From Flavobacteriales bacterium (GTDB lineage: Bacteria > Bacteroidota > Bacteroidia > Flavobacteriales > Flavobacteriaceae), in contig JALSTJ010000411.1 of NCBI GenBank assembly GCA_026983815.1, forward strand, positions 1 to 7,338: 7,338 bases of DNA, written 5' to 3'. Of the stretch, positions 6,418 to 7,338 are shown piece by piece (position 1 is the first letter of the stretch; each line of letters opens with the position of its first letter). Under the pieces are notes generated by a model, which saw nothing but the letters and a program-made list of their open reading frames with translations, had not been told where the DNA came from and searched no databases. Made by a program: the position numbers and the translations under genes.

Positions 6418-7338
6418 ATGAACATAATTACGGAATAATCATGGCGGGTGGAATCGGTTCGCGTTTTTGGCCCGAAAGCACCGCAGAACATCCCAAACAA
6501 TTTTTGGATTTGTTGGGAACGGGAAAATCTTTTTTGCAACAAACCTTTGAGCGTTTACAAAAAATTATTCCAGCTGACCAAATTTATATCCTTACCAATG
6601 AGAGATATCAAGAGATTATCTTGAAACAATTACCCGAAATTTCAGCTCATCAAGTGATTATGGAACCCCTTATGCGCAATACGGCTCCGGCAATTTTATA
6701 TGCCGCTAAAAAAATATACCAAAAAGATCCCGATGCAGTTATGCTTGTAGCTCCTTCGGATCATTATATTGCCCATGAAGAAAAATTTGAAGAAAATATA
6801 AACACCGCTTTTACTGCCGCACAACAAGGTAATAAGCTGATTACCTTGGGAATTGTTCCCAATCATCCGCATACGGGATATGGATATATACAATATGATA
6901 AATCGGATTCAAACGATTTAAAAAAAGTGATAAAATTCACGGAAAAACCCGATAGACAAACCGCCTTACAATTTCTTTCGGAAGGAAATTATTTATGGAA
7001 TGCCGGAATTTTTGTATGGAGCGCCCAATCGATTTTGGAAGCTTTTCAAAAATATTTACCGCAAATGTATCAAAAGTTTTCAACTAATGATGATATCTAT
7101 AATTCGTATTTGGAGAAGGATTTTATCAAGAAAAATTTTCCCGAACTTCAAAACATCTCAATAGATTACGGAATTTTGGAAAAAGCGGATAATGTGTATG
7201 TTTTACCCGCAGAATTTGTATGGAATGATTTGGGTGCTTGGAATGCTATTTATGAGCAACTCAAACAAAATGATGGAGAAAATGTAGTAATCAACTCGGA
7301 AGTATTGGCTGATGAAAGTTTTGGAAATTTAATCAAAA
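6414..7338 (+). CDS. manC: Mannose-1-phosphate guanylyltransferase (3' partial)
   Basis: Nucleotidyltransferase that makes GDP-mannose from GTP and mannose-1-phosphate, feeding fucose, rhamnose or mannose glycans of the cell surface. The frame is open to the window end (308 codons), so the C-terminus is missing, probably about 50 residues if it is the usual single-domain form of about 355. Visible motifs are the GTP-binding loop AGGIGSRFWP (11-20), PSDHYI (114-119, Asp116 probable metal ligand), FTEKPD (175-180, EKP at 177-179), WNAGIFVW (195-202) and IDYGILEK (250-257). The family's GWSDxGxW element appears here as VWNDLGAW (269-276). The ATG at 6414 is selected because it gives a short leader to the GTP loop and overlaps the sprT-like stop as ATGA; the ATG at 6418 is out of frame. 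The symbol is given by function; whether a PMI domain follows cannot be seen. Confidence 0.93.
   Translation, partial: MNEHNYGIIMAGGIGSRFWPESTAEHPKQFLDLLGTGKSFLQQTFERLQKIIPADQIYILTNERYQEIILKQLPEISAHQVIMEPLMRNTAPAILYAAKKIYQKDPDAVMLVAPSDHYIAHEEKFEENINTAFTAAQQGNKLITLGIVPNHPHTGYGYIQYDKSDSNDLKKVIKFTEKPDRQTALQFLSEGNYLWNAGIFVWSAQSILEAFQKYLPQMYQKFSTNDDIYNSYLEKDFIKKNFPELQNISIDYGILEKADNVYVLPAEFVWNDLGAWNAIYEQLKQNDGENVVINSEVLADESFGNLIK

Noticed and set aside
6418..6420. ATG at 6418 as the start of the guanylyltransferase
   Set aside because: It is out of frame with the AGGIGSRFWP reading frame; the ATG at 6414 is in frame and forms the ATGA overlap.
6696..6893. Open frame of 65 codons on the minus strand near the window end
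   Set aside because: It is opposite the mannose-1-phosphate guanylyltransferase gene, whose conserved motifs explain the sequence.
1..7338. Mobile elements, CRISPR repeats, tRNA/rRNA genes, toxin-antitoxin or defence systems
   Set aside because: No transposase, terminal inverted repeats, regularly spaced repeats, tRNA-like cloverleaf or nuclease gene was seen; nearly the whole window is occupied by conserved housekeeping genes on one strand.

Overview
The window looks like chromosomal core sequence from a member of the Bacteroidota, most likely Flavobacteriia. It is visibly AT-rich and every gene is on the + strand. Two promoter-like sites match the TAnnTTTG -7 element of that phylum, and starts are preceded by A/T-rich leaders rather than a GGAGG-type Shine-Dalgarno. 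The protein sequences (GlyA with its insertion, ClpX with a GETGTGKT Walker A, the DUF2853 protein, a SprT-like protein next to a mannose-1-phosphate guanylyltransferase) agree with this from memory of the families; no database search was possible.

Layout. 1-1260: serine hydroxymethyltransferase (glyA), lacking only its first few codons. 1261-1376: a spacer with a well-formed Bacteroidota promoter. 1377-1712: a DUF2853 protein that forms its own transcription unit and is closed by a strong intrinsic terminator (1736-1760). 1816-1823: a -7 element for the next block. 1851-3176: trigger factor (tig). 3202-3870: clpP. 3888-3926: a long hairpin between clpP and clpX. 3948-5177: clpX. 5177-5788: a small exported outer-membrane beta-barrel protein. 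5788-6417: a SprT-like zinc metalloprotease-fold protein. 6414 to the window end: mannose-1-phosphate guanylyltransferase, cut off at its 3' end.

How the genes fit together. tig-clpP-clpX is the classic proteostasis cluster: a ribosome-bound chaperone, the proteolytic chamber, and the AAA+ unfoldase that feeds it. Downstream of clpX, three genes follow with one-base or four-base stop/start overlaps (TAATG, TAATG, ATGA). They are therefore probably co-transcribed and translationally coupled with clpX, although their inferred roles (envelope barrel, SprT-like protein, GDP-mannose synthesis) are unrelated to it.

No mobile element, CRISPR array, tRNA, rRNA or defence system was seen, and I found no evidence of a previously undescribed system. 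The points most worth checking are the hairpin between clpP and clpX, the unknown barrel gene coupled to clpX, the strong stand-alone expression signals around the DUF2853 gene, and the trigger factor whose middle domain shows no recognisable FKBP motifs.
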